From: Chitinophaga pinensis | GTDB lineage: Bacteria; Bacteroidota; Bacteroidia; UKL13-3 | Direction of reading: 5' to 3' | DNA: 7,067 bases | Assembly (NCBI GenBank): GCA_945876985.1 | Contig: CAMCQX010000082.1 | Coordinates: 1-7,067 of the forward strand | Shown here: piece by piece, positions 1 through 6,717 of the stretch | Layout: every line of letters starts with the position of its first letter | Numbering within the stretch: the stretch's first letter is position 1 | Made by a program: the position numbers and the translations under genes | The notes under the pieces: model-generated | The model's input: the letters and a program-made list of their open reading frames with translations, nothing else | The model's database searches: none | What the model was told of the DNA's origin: nothing

Positions 1-1
1 A

Positions 2-160
2 AATGATAATTTATGGGATAACGGCAATATTTACGACCCAGAAAACGGCAAAACATATAAATGTAAAATTGATTTAGAAAACTTAAGCACCATGAATGTT
101 AGAGGATTTATTGGTATTAGTTTATTTGGCAGAACAGATATTTGGAAAAGAGTTAAATAA
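2..160 (+). CDS. DUF2147 domain protein, C-terminal fragment (5' end outside window)
   Basis: The first 53 codons visible, in the frame starting at base 2, encode the end of a DUF2147 protein and stop at TAA 158-160. The family signature is clear: an acidic 'DNLWDNGNIYDPENGKTY' stretch, then a Cys-Lys strand, then 'VRGFIGISLFGRTDIWKRV' at the extreme C terminus. In this family the conserved block DP.nGKtY...VRGyiG.sl.GRt..W.Rv closes the protein, so only the N-terminal part, usually with a signal peptide, is missing. DUF2147 proteins are small, probably exported and found widely in Bacteroidota and Proteobacteria; their biochemical role is not known to me. The next gene starts 29 nt downstream on the same strand with no visible terminator between, so co-transcription is plausible. 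The family call is firm and the function is open. Confidence 0.88.
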   Translation, partial: NDNLWDNGNIYDPENGKTYKCKIDLENLSTMNVRGFIGISLFGRTDIWKRVK

Positions 161-189
161 TTTATACAAAAAAAACAATTGTAAAATCA

Positions 190-1128
190 ATGACAAAACA
201 ATCCTTAACCGTGATAATTCCATGTTATAATGAAGAGATATTAATAGATAAAACCTATATAAGGGTTAAAGCTGTGTTTAATACACTAAAAGATATTGAT
301 GCCTGCATTATTTTTATAAATGATGGCAGCAGCGATAAAACAGCTGAAAAACTAAACATCATTGCAAGTAAAGATGCTACTGTTAAATTAATTCATTTTT
401 CCAGAAACTTTGGTCATCAAGCAGCGGTAACGGCCGGTATTAACAATACTGAAACCGAAATTGCCATTATAATAGATGCTGATTTGCAAGATCCGCCAGA
501 ACTTTTTAATGAAATGATAGCATTGTTTAATTCGTCAAATTGTAATGCCATTTATTGTGTAAGGAAAACCCGAAAAGGGGAAACATTTTTCAAGAAAATT
601 ACCGCTAAATACTTTTATAAATTAATGGACAGATTGAGTGAAGTTCCTATTCCGCTCGATACTGGCGATTTTAGGTTAATTGATCAAAAAATTATCAATG
701 AATTTAAAAAATTAGGTGAAAAAAATAAATTTGTACGTGGCTTAATTAGTTGGATTGGCTTTATTCAAATTCCATTTTATTACGAAAGGAACGAAAGATT
801 AGCTGGAGAAACTAAATATCCTTTTAAAAAAATGATACGTTTTGCTTTGAACGGTATTCTGTATTTTTCAAAAAAGCCATTAAAATTAGCCATTCAATTA
901 GGACTCATTAGTACCTTCATAGCAATGGCATTATTATTTTATATTTTATATGGTTATTTTTTTAGTGGACAAACAGTTACAGGTTGGGCAAGTACATTAA
1001 CTATTGTGGTTTTTTTTGGAGGAATTCAGCTATTAACCATTGGTTTAGTAGCACAATATATTGCCAATATTTTTGATGAAGTAAAAGGAAGACCAGATTA
1101 TATCATTGCGGATAAAGTAAATTTTTAA
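190..1128 (+). CDS. Family 2 glycosyltransferase, polyprenyl-phosphate sugar synthase type (GtrB/ArnC/DPM1-like)
   Basis: A 312-residue membrane-associated glycosyltransferase, full length for its family. It most likely transfers a sugar from a nucleotide donor to undecaprenyl phosphate at the inner face of the cytoplasmic membrane. The GT-A fold is evident: a start strand with IPCYNEE (10-16), DGSSDKT (45-51) for nucleotide binding, SRNFGHQAAVTAG (71-83), the metal-binding DADLQDPPE (96-104), GDFRLID around 158-164, and an R.ER..GETKYPF segment that is typical of DPM1/GtrB-like enzymes. Two hydrophobic helices follow at about 234-258 and 268-292, with a short charged tail, as in GtrB, CsbB/YkcC and ArnC. 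The ATG at 190 sits directly before the first beta strand and has an A-rich leader. The sugar cannot be read from the sequence (glucose, mannose, aminoarabinose and others are all possible). Lying just upstream of frr is probably incidental. The subfamily call is strong; the substrate is unknown. Confidence 0.92.
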   Translation: MTKQSLTVIIPCYNEEILIDKTYIRVKAVFNTLKDIDACIIFINDGSSDKTAEKLNIIASKDATVKLIHFSRNFGHQAAVTAGINNTETEIAIIIDADLQDPPELFNEMIALFNSSNCNAIYCVRKTRKGETFFKKITAKYFYKLMDRLSEVPIPLDTGDFRLIDQKIINEFKKLGEKNKFVRGLISWIGFIQIPFYYERNERLAGETKYPFKKMIRFALNGILYFSKKPLKLAIQLGLISTFIAMALLFYILYGYFFSGQTVTGWASTLTIVVFFGGIQLLTIGLVAQYIANIFDEVKGRPDYIIADKVNF

Positions 1129-1200
1129 ATTGTTTTAAAATGTTATTTTCGCATGTTTTCTAAACATTATTTTTAACAAATAAATATATTAATAAATATT

Positions 1201-1767
1201 ATGAGCGACCCACGTTTAAAACCAGTATTAGATAATTTAAAAAATTTGATGGATGCAGCAGTAGATCATGCAACCAGTGAATTTACTAAAATTAGAGCAG
1301 GAAAATCTCATCCATCAATGATTGATTCCGTAAAAGTTGATTATTACGGTCAGTTAGTGCCAGTAAGTCAAATTGCAAATATTAGCACGCCCGATGCAAA
1401 GTCAATAACTATTCAGCCTTGGGAAAAGAATATGTTACAAGCCATTGAAAAAGGTATAGTTATTTCTAACTTAGGCTTTAACCCCAGTAATGACGGAACA
1501 TTGATTCGTATCATTTTACCACCATTAACTGGTGATAGAAGAAAAGAAATTGCTAAAAAAGCGAAAGGTGAAGCTGAAAATGCCAAAATAGCCATTAGAA
1601 ATATTAGAAAAGACACGAATGAAACCATTAAAAAATTACAAAAAGATGGTTTACCAGAAGATGAAGCTAAAACTACTGAAACAGGTGTTCAAAAAACTAC
1701 AGATGCCTACATCAAAAAAATAGATGAACTTCTAGCCATAAAAGAAGCAGATATTATGCAAGTTTAA
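1201..1767 (+). CDS. frr: Ribosome recycling factor
   Basis: A 188-residue cytoplasmic protein that, with EF-G, splits the post-termination 70S ribosome so that subunits, mRNA and tRNA can be reused. Length matches the family (about 185). Conserved blocks are in order: TKIRAGKSHPSMIDSVKVDYYG (domain I helix leading into domain II), 'VPVSQIANISTPDA', 'TIQPWEKNML..IEKGI..SNLGFNPSNDGTLIRI', then 'LPPLTGDRRKEIAKKAKGEAE' and the RNIRKD motif (133-138) holding the Arg that corresponds to the functionally important arginine region of E. coli RRF (near Arg132). The end 'KEADIMQV' matches the usual KE.E.M.. terminus. The ATG at 1201 lies behind an extremely AT-rich 72-nt leader with no Shine-Dalgarno, normal for Bacteroidota. 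pyrH, a frequent upstream partner of frr, is not next to it here. A strong intrinsic terminator follows, so frr ends its transcription unit. Confidence 0.98.
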   Translation: MSDPRLKPVLDNLKNLMDAAVDHATSEFTKIRAGKSHPSMIDSVKVDYYGQLVPVSQIANISTPDAKSITIQPWEKNMLQAIEKGIVISNLGFNPSNDGTLIRIILPPLTGDRRKEIAKKAKGEAENAKIAIRNIRKDTNETIKKLQKDGLPEDEAKTTETGVQKTTDAYIKKIDELLAIKEADIMQV

Positions 1768-1794
1768 AATTAATAAACTTAGCATTTTTATAAC

Positions 1795-1835
1795 TAGCAA
1801 TGATTCGATATTTCTATCAATCATTGCTATTTTTT
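1795..1835 (+). terminator. Rho-independent terminator of frr
   Basis: Bases 1795-1805 (TAGCAATGATT) and 1819-1829 (AATCATTGCTA) are perfect reverse complements. With a single bulged C at 1806, the stem extends by GATA/TATC (1807-1810 with 1815-1818), leaving a TTTC tetraloop at 1811-1814. The stem is followed at once by six T (1830-1835). It begins 28 nt after the frr stop codon and ends 25 nt before the next start, so it should end transcription from the frr side. No comparable A-run precedes the hairpin, so it looks directional. Confidence 0.87.
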
Positions 1836-1860
1836 CATACTAAAACTTATATTTAACAAA

Positions 1861-3942
1861 TTGAAATTTAAGAATATTGATATCCAGCCAATTTTAAAAA
1901 CAACTGCAAAAAGTATTGGCATTTTGTTGCTAGTTATCATATTGAGTTATTTTTCATTCAGAGGTTACTTTTTAAATAAAGCCATTGATAAAATATCGGC
2001 AAAATTTAAAAAAGAATACAATGCAGAATTCAAAATACAAAACGCTTCTTTTAAAGGAATTAGTGGAATACAATTAGAGAATATTACCTTGGTTCCCAAT
2101 AACAATGATACCTTGATTCGCATTGATTATTTTACAGCAAGTGTTAGGTTTTGGTATTTGTTAATAGCCGATGTAAGAATAAAAGACATTGGTTTAAATA
2201 CTGGTTTTATTCAATTGGTAAGACGAGGAGAACATAAAAATTTTGAAGATTTTTTAAGTAAAAAAGATAGTATTTCCCAAGATACAAATGAGATAGAAAC
2301 ATTAGAAGAGCCAATTAAAAAAGTGAATTATGCTAAATTGGTTTACAAATTAATGTCTAGGTTATTTGCCCAAGTTCCTAATGAAGTACTGATTGAAAAC
2401 TTTGATTTAAAAATAGTTGATAACGAAAAAAATGTATCGTTTAATTTGGAAAAACTATCGCTTAACAAGCAAATATTTGACAGTTATATTCATGTAAAAA
2501 CTCCCACTACTTCACAAATTTGGAAAATAAAAGGAACTGCTAATCCACATAAACACCAAGCCGATTTAAACTTTACCAGAACCGATTCTCAATTGGTTCA
2601 AATCCCCTATTTAGATGATAAATTTGGCCTTAAAACAGGCTTTAATAATATTCGATTTCAATTAGATGGTTTTACTTTTGATGATGAAATGTTAAGTATT
2701 ACCGGTGCTGCCGCAATAGATAGCTTAATGCTTAACCATGCAAGAGTAGCAAAAACCGATGTGATTATTAACCATGCCGATGTAAATTATAAATTCCTGT
2801 TTGGTCCTGATTTTTTATCACTGGATAGTTCAACGGTGTTAACATTTAATAACACAAAATTCCATCCATACTTTAATTTAACAGAAAGAAAAATTGAGGA
2901 ATTAATTGAAAAAAGAGCACCAAGGAATAAAGAAAATAGGTTTTATAAATTCTTTAACAAATACATTGTTACCATGAGTATTCAAACGGATAAAACACCT
3001 GCGCAAGATTTTATTAATTCCTTGCCAGCTGCTTTGTTTAGTCATATTCAAGGAATGGAGGCTACTGGTAGTTTTACATACAGATTAGATTTTAAATTAG
3101 ATATACATAAACCTGATGAAATGGTTTTTGAAAGTAAAATTGATAAAGATAATTTACGAATTAGTCGTTATGGTGCTGCCAACTTATCAAAACTAAATGA
3201 TAGTTTTATGCATACACCTTATGAAAAAGGAAGGGCAATGCGATCATTTATTGTAGGTGCTGAAAATCCAAATTTCACAAGCTATGAAATGATTTCTCCA
3301 TTTGTAAAAAATGCCATTTTAACAACGGAGGATCCTTCATTTATGTACCACCGAGGATTTGTAAATGAAGCATTTCGCCAATCAATAGCCAAGAATATAA
3401 GAACAGGTAAATTTGCGCGTGGAGCAAGCACCATTAGCATGCAATTGATAAAAAATGTTTTCCTGACAAGAGAAAAAACAATGGCTAGAAAGTTGGAAGA
3501 AATCTTGTTGGTTTACATACTTGAAAACAATTACATCGTTTCAAAAGAACGCATGTTTGAAGTGTATTTAAATTTGATAGAATGGGGACCAAATGTATAT
3601 GGAATAGGTGAAGCATCGCGTTTTTATTTCCAAAAATCGGCAAGTGAATTAAACTTAAACGAAGCATTGTATTTGGCTAGCATAGTTCCTAGTCCAAAAG
3701 GTTTTATGTATAAATTTGAAAAAGATGGCACCATTCGTCCTTACATGGAAAAATCGTTTAAGTTTATTGCAAATAAAATGGTGAATCGGAGCCTAATTTT
3801 TCCTGAAGATACCATTGGATTAAATTATAAAATTAACATTACAGGCGCGGCTAAAACATTTATTTTTAAAAATGATTCCATTGTAAACGATAGCATCATC
3901 ATTGATGAAAATGGAATCATAGAAAGTACAGAGGAGAAGTAA
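1861..3942 (+). CDS. Membrane-anchored AsmA-like / family 51 peptidoglycan glycosyltransferase
   Basis: A 693-residue protein predicted to polymerise lipid II into glycan strands on the periplasmic side of the inner membrane. A single N-terminal membrane helix (about 18-38) is followed by roughly 400 residues that resemble AsmA/TamB-type proteins: a repeated beta-rich pattern including 'IQLENITLVPNNNDTLIRID' and 'ADVRIKDIGLNTGFIQLVRR' near residues 70-120. The C-terminal part (about 470-640) is a GT51 domain with its motifs in order: TEDPSFMYHRG (catalytic Glu490), RGASTISMQLIKN (from about 520), RKLEE (543-547, second acidic residue Glu547), KERMFEVYLN..EWG..VYGIGEAS (562 on), and NEALYLASIVPSPKG. 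No transpeptidase domain follows; a short hydrophilic tail rich in Asn, Asp and Ser ends it. It is much longer than ordinary monofunctional MtgA (about 240 residues). The start is TTG 1861; the first in-frame ATG (2353, residue 165) would remove the membrane anchor, and an in-frame stop lies at 1801. The next gene begins 3 nt after this one ends. The GT51 call is strong; the AsmA-like assignment is by pattern only. Confidence 0.9.
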   Translation: MKFKNIDIQPILKTTAKSIGILLLVIILSYFSFRGYFLNKAIDKISAKFKKEYNAEFKIQNASFKGISGIQLENITLVPNNNDTLIRIDYFTASVRFWYLLIADVRIKDIGLNTGFIQLVRRGEHKNFEDFLSKKDSISQDTNEIETLEEPIKKVNYAKLVYKLMSRLFAQVPNEVLIENFDLKIVDNEKNVSFNLEKLSLNKQIFDSYIHVKTPTTSQIWKIKGTANPHKHQADLNFTRTDSQLVQIPYLDDKFGLKTGFNNIRFQLDGFTFDDEMLSITGAAAIDSLMLNHARVAKTDVIINHADVNYKFLFGPDFLSLDSSTVLTFNNTKFHPYFNLTERKIEELIEKRAPRNKENRFYKFFNKYIVTMSIQTDKTPAQDFINSLPAALFSHIQGMEATGSFTYRLDFKLDIHKPDEMVFESKIDKDNLRISRYGAANLSKLNDSFMHTPYEKGRAMRSFIVGAENPNFTSYEMISPFVKNAILTTEDPSFMYHRGFVNEAFRQSIAKNIRTGKFARGASTISMQLIKNVFLTREKTMARKLEEILLVYILENNYIVSKERMFEVYLNLIEWGPNVYGIGEASRFYFQKSASELNLNEALYLASIVPSPKGFMYKFEKDGTIRPYMEKSFKFIANKMVNRSLIFPEDTIGLNYKINITGAAKTFIFKNDSIVNDSIIIDENGIIESTEEK
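3931..3939 (+). promoter_or_regulatory. Shine-Dalgarno-like GAGGAGAAG before the 3946 start
   Basis: GAGGAGAAG ends 6 nt before the ATG at 3946, and its GGAG core lies 9 nt before it. No other gene here has so good a Shine-Dalgarno match. It overlaps the last codons (Glu-Glu-Lys) of the upstream gene, so chance is possible. It supports the ATG at 3946 as the start and fits translation of the two genes from one mRNA. Confidence 0.5.
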
Positions 3943-3945
3943 TAA

Positions 3946-5208
3946 ATGAGATCAAATTTATTTTTTAAATATAAAATACATTTACTAGTACTACTCGAGT
4001 TTTTTATTTTCTTTTATTTAGGAAATAAATTAGAGTTTATTATTTCTCCTATATTATATATTGCTGTTTGTTTTTTGATATCCCTTAATTATTTAAAAAC
4101 TTTTATCAATGTTGATGTAAATTTTAATTCATACCATTCAAAAAAATGGAGCTATATTTTATTTGCTTCCGCAATAATTTTATTCAGTGTTTGGGCTAAT
4201 CAAATAATTTTAAAAAGTCCTATAGATATAAAAACCTCTGATATTATTCCTTATATAAATGATTTATATTTAAAACGTTTGTTTAATGGTGAATTTGTTT
4301 ACAATATAGCTCCCGGCATGGGTTATGGAAATTGGACACCTAATTATTTAACCTTTCATTGGTTGCCATTTGTTATTTCATATTTTTTTCAATTTGATCA
4401 TCGTTGGGTTGTTTTAGCAGTTTTTTTTATTTCAGTATATATTTACTTATTTCATTTTATTAGTGCTAAAAGTCAAAAAGAATATTGGTTTAAAGCTAGT
4501 TTACCTTTTTTGTTTTTATTACTGTTGTTTTATAACCAACCAGGTAATTTTGCTCATACCGTTGAGTTATTAATAGCTTCTTATTATTTTTTATTGGCCA
4601 TGTTTTTATTAAAAAATAATGTTATTGGAAAGTCTTTAGGCTTAACACTGACTTTACTTTCAAGATATATTGTAGTTTTTTACATCCCCATTGCTTTGGT
4701 CATTGAGTTTTATTTAAATAAAAAACAATTGCTTAAACAAATGGTAACAGTGGTAATTTTAGTTTCGGTTTTTTACATTATACCTTTTTTGATGAAAGAT
4801 TGCGGCATATTTTTTAAAGGTGCAGCATCTTACGATTTAGCGGCTTTAGGCGAGTGGGACGGACAAAGTTGGCAACAAGCAACTGACAGGCCACACCAAT
4901 TGTTTCAAGGATTGGGATTTGCATCGTGGGGTTATAGTTTTTTAAACGGTAGCTTAGAACATAAAATACATGTTTTTAAAATAATCATGCTTTCAAGTTG
5001 TTTAATGACCATTTTATTTTTAATTATTTACTTTATAAAGAACAAAAATAAATACCAAATAGGCAATTGGCATTTGGCTAGTTTGAAAATTATAATCACC
5101 GTAATTTTAAGTTTTTCTTTAGTGTCTTATTCTTATTTGTTTTGGACTAATCTAGTTTTATCAATTGTTATGCTGGGAAGTATAAATGAAATTGATAAAA
5201 ATACTTAA
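3946..5208 (+). CDS. Multi-pass membrane protein, probable GT-C glycosyltransferase (GT87/DUF2029-like)
   Basis: A 420-residue, very hydrophobic protein with about ten to twelve membrane helices (for example near 11-31, 33-50, 69-89, 154-172, 184-196, 205-222, 233-255, 266-283, 345-365 and 381-411). The first larger extracytoplasmic loop contains SDIIPYINDLYLKRLFNGEF with Asp99, then 'NWTPNYLTFHWLPFVISYFF'. An acidic residue early in this loop, followed by Y...l..Ge..Y and a P.Y....W.P pattern, recalls GT87/DUF2029 polyprenyl-phosphate-dependent mannosyltransferases. A second soluble loop (about 285-340) is rich in Gly, Asp and Trp. If correct, it would add a sugar from a lipid-linked donor on the periplasmic side; acceptor and sugar are unknown. 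It starts 3 nt after the GT51 gene, so the two are probably one operon, and it faces the next gene tail to tail. It could also be an O-antigen-type or other polytopic envelope protein. Gene reality is high; the functional class is tentative. Confidence 0.85.
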   Translation: MRSNLFFKYKIHLLVLLEFFIFFYLGNKLEFIISPILYIAVCFLISLNYLKTFINVDVNFNSYHSKKWSYILFASAIILFSVWANQIILKSPIDIKTSDIIPYINDLYLKRLFNGEFVYNIAPGMGYGNWTPNYLTFHWLPFVISYFFQFDHRWVVLAVFFISVYIYLFHFISAKSQKEYWFKASLPFLFLLLLFYNQPGNFAHTVELLIASYYFLLAMFLLKNNVIGKSLGLTLTLLSRYIVVFYIPIALVIEFYLNKKQLLKQMVTVVILVSVFYIIPFLMKDCGIFFKGAASYDLAALGEWDGQSWQQATDRPHQLFQGLGFASWGYSFLNGSLEHKIHVFKIIMLSSCLMTILFLIIYFIKNKNKYQIGNWHLASLKIIITVILSFSLVSYSYLFWTNLVLSIVMLGSINEIDKNT

Positions 5209-5230
5209 GGTTTTTATTAAAAAATATTTT
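5198..5230. terminator. Possible weak bidirectional terminator between convergent genes
   Basis: The 24-nt gap between the two tail-to-tail genes is almost pure A/T. AAAATA at 5198-5203 can pair with TATTTT at 5225-5230, and inside it TTTTT 5211-5215 can pair with the A-run 5219-5224. The T-rich and A-rich arms could act as tails in both directions. The stem has no G-C pairs, so its strength is doubtful, and such patterns arise by chance in AT-rich DNA. Confidence 0.28.
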
Positions 5231-5232
5231 AA

Positions 5233-6660
5233 CTAATTTCCTTGTTTCTTATATAATTCTATAAAAGCATTTTTTTCTTCAAAATTTTTCAAAAGAACCA
5301 CTTTTTTATTTACCAATAAACTGTCTAATTCGTTCAAATTTTCGTTGGAAACATTGATAAAATAAACATTGTTTGTGTCCAAAACATTTTGTGTTAATTG
5401 GAATTTTTTAGATTTTATAAATCCAGCATAAGTTGTATTCAAATTATAAAACATTAAAAAGGGAGCATAAATTTGTTCATTATAATCTGATTTTTCTAAA
5501 TAATCAACCATCTGTACTTGAACATTAAGCAGTTTTGTATAACTTAATTCTACATCGTTAATCGTTTTATTTTCTATGCTTTTATAAATGTTGATTGTTC
5601 CTAAAACCACAAAAAAAGTGATGATAATACTTGAATAATATTTTTTAGAAAAATTATTCAAAACCAATGTACAACCTATCATTAACAAAGGAATGCAACC
5701 AAATAAATAACGAGCAGAGAAAAAATTAATGGCTGCAAAAAACATAAATCCAACTGTAAAAATAAGAACTGAAATAAGAATGATTTTTTCTTCAATCGAC
5801 AATTTGTTTTTCAGAAAAAATATTGAAACAATAGCAATGATAAATGTAATTAAGAATACAATATTTCTACCTTGAGCAAGAAATAAAACTAAAAATGAAC
5901 CTTCCATTTTACTACCAAACGCTTCAAAATCAATCATGCTGGTATGGAGCGGAAAAAACAACCAACCAAATTTTATTTTTTGAAGTATAAAAAAACTAAA
6001 TCCAGCTAAAAACAAGCATGAAATAATTGTTATATGAATTAAAAATTCTTTTTTATTTACCCTTTTTAAATACCATTCTACTCCTGATATAATAACAAAA
6101 GCTGGAATTAAACAATAGGCGCTTTCCTTACTTAAAAGTGCTGTAACCACTGTAATTCCAAATCCAATCCAATGGCGTTTAAAGTAAAACCAAAATGACC
6201 AAAGAAACAATAAACCCAACCATATTTCACTCAGCAAAAATGTGCTTTGTGCTAAAAATATTGGTTGAATAAATAACAATAAAGCTGCTAAAAATGCAGC
6301 AAAAAATGAATCTGTCCAACTATAAGCAATAAAGTAAACACTTACTAAAAGTATAATAGAAACGAATAATGGAAACAAATGAGCAACGGGTAAACTATAG
6401 CCAAAAGTTTTTATCCATAACGAAGAAAGGAAATAAAAAACCAATGGATGACCTCGGTATAATTCGGTATCAATACTACCTGGCAATAAACTGGGTCCTT
6501 TTTCTGCCATTTCTCTTATTGCAGGTAAATACGACCATGCTTCATCCCAAAAAAATGGAAGCGACAGGGCTTCTAATTTCAATAAAATGAATGCAATTAT
6601 TAGTAAAAATAATAACCAATGATAAGGTTTACTAAAAAATGTTGATTTTTTCATTTTCAT
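5233..6660 (-). CDS. ArnT/PMT_2-type membrane glycosyltransferase (GT-C fold)
   Basis: A polytopic protein of 475 residues from the start preferred here, likely to transfer a sugar from a polyprenyl-phosphate donor to an envelope acceptor on the periplasmic face. After one membrane helix (about 14-32) comes LPFFWDEAWSYLPAIREM with the Asp39-Glu40 pair, the catalytic-acid position in ArnT/PMT enzymes, then an ELYRGHPLVFYFLSSLWIK segment matching the conserved 'HPPL..yl' region. Later come SEIWLGLLFLWSFWFYFKR and LLSKESAYCLIP, also typical of PMT_2. Roughly ten further helices follow, then a soluble C-terminal part of about 90 residues. The open frame extends to an ATG at 6750, but that start would overlap the divergent methyltransferase and add a non-membrane stretch; ATG 6660 (or 6654) gives a usual Met-Lys-rich start before the first helix. 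The leader there is A-rich. Donor and acceptor are unknown. The gene converges on the 3946-5208 gene and diverges from the methyltransferase. Confidence 0.9.
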   Translation of the reverse strand: MKMKKSTFFSKPYHWLLFLLIIAFILLKLEALSLPFFWDEAWSYLPAIREMAEKGPSLLPGSIDTELYRGHPLVFYFLSSLWIKTFGYSLPVAHLFPLFVSIILLVSVYFIAYSWTDSFFAAFLAALLLFIQPIFLAQSTFLLSEIWLGLLFLWSFWFYFKRHWIGFGITVVTALLSKESAYCLIPAFVIISGVEWYLKRVNKKEFLIHITIISCLFLAGFSFFILQKIKFGWLFFPLHTSMIDFEAFGSKMEGSFLVLFLAQGRNIVFLITFIIAIVSIFFLKNKLSIEEKIILISVLIFTVGFMFFAAINFFSARYLFGCIPLLMIGCTLVLNNFSKKYYSSIIITFFVVLGTINIYKSIENKTINDVELSYTKLLNVQVQMVDYLEKSDYNEQIYAPFLMFYNLNTTYAGFIKSKKFQLTQNVLDTNNVYFINVSNENLNELDSLLVNKKVVLLKNFEEKNAFIELYKKQGN

Positions 6661-6717
6661 TTTTAAGATGTAATGTTTAACATGCGATAATAAATTAGTA
6701 AATTGATTTAAACAACC
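6661..6717. promoter_or_regulatory. Divergent intergenic region between GT-C glycosyltransferase and methyltransferase
   Basis: This 57-nt AT-rich spacer must carry the promoters of both divergent genes, or they lie partly inside the coding regions. I looked for the Bacteroidota -33 TTG / -7 TAnnTTTG elements on both strands and found only imperfect matches, such as TAATTTAT on the minus strand with a 15-nt spacer from TTG. No operator-like palindrome stands out. The role is inferred from gene orientation. Confidence 0.4.

Noticed and set aside
1144..1151. TATTTTCG as a -7 element for frr
   Set aside because: The nearest upstream TTG is 11 nt away, far from the usual spacing.
1137..1174. Possible hairpin AATGTT/AACATT followed by T-rich DNA between the GT2 gene and frr
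   Set aside because: Only about six A/T-rich pairs with an 18-nt loop; too weak to call a terminator in DNA of this composition.
1169..1180. Near-repeat of ATTTTTAACAAA here and ATATTTAACAAA at 1849-1860
   Set aside because: A 12-nt A/T-rich similarity in two leaders is readily explained by base composition; no extended or symmetric repeat was seen.
1413..1628. 71-codon open frame antisense to frr
   Set aside because: It lies wholly inside frr on the opposite strand; its hydrophobic translation simply mirrors the Lys/Glu-rich codons of the real gene, and it resembles no family.
1824..1855. Possible promoter TTG (1824-1826) with TATATTTA (1848-1855) before the GT51 gene
   Set aside because: The spacer is 21 nt, the -7 match is imperfect, and it would leave only a few bases before the TTG start. 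Such matches are common by chance here.
3485..3667. 60-codon open frame antisense to the GT51 domain
   Set aside because: It is embedded in a region where the forward frame carries well-conserved catalytic motifs, with no independent sign of coding.
6369..6590. 73-codon forward frame inside the GT-C glycosyltransferase gene
   Set aside because: It is antisense to the conserved Asp-Glu and HPL motifs of the real gene, and its translation has no recognisable domain.
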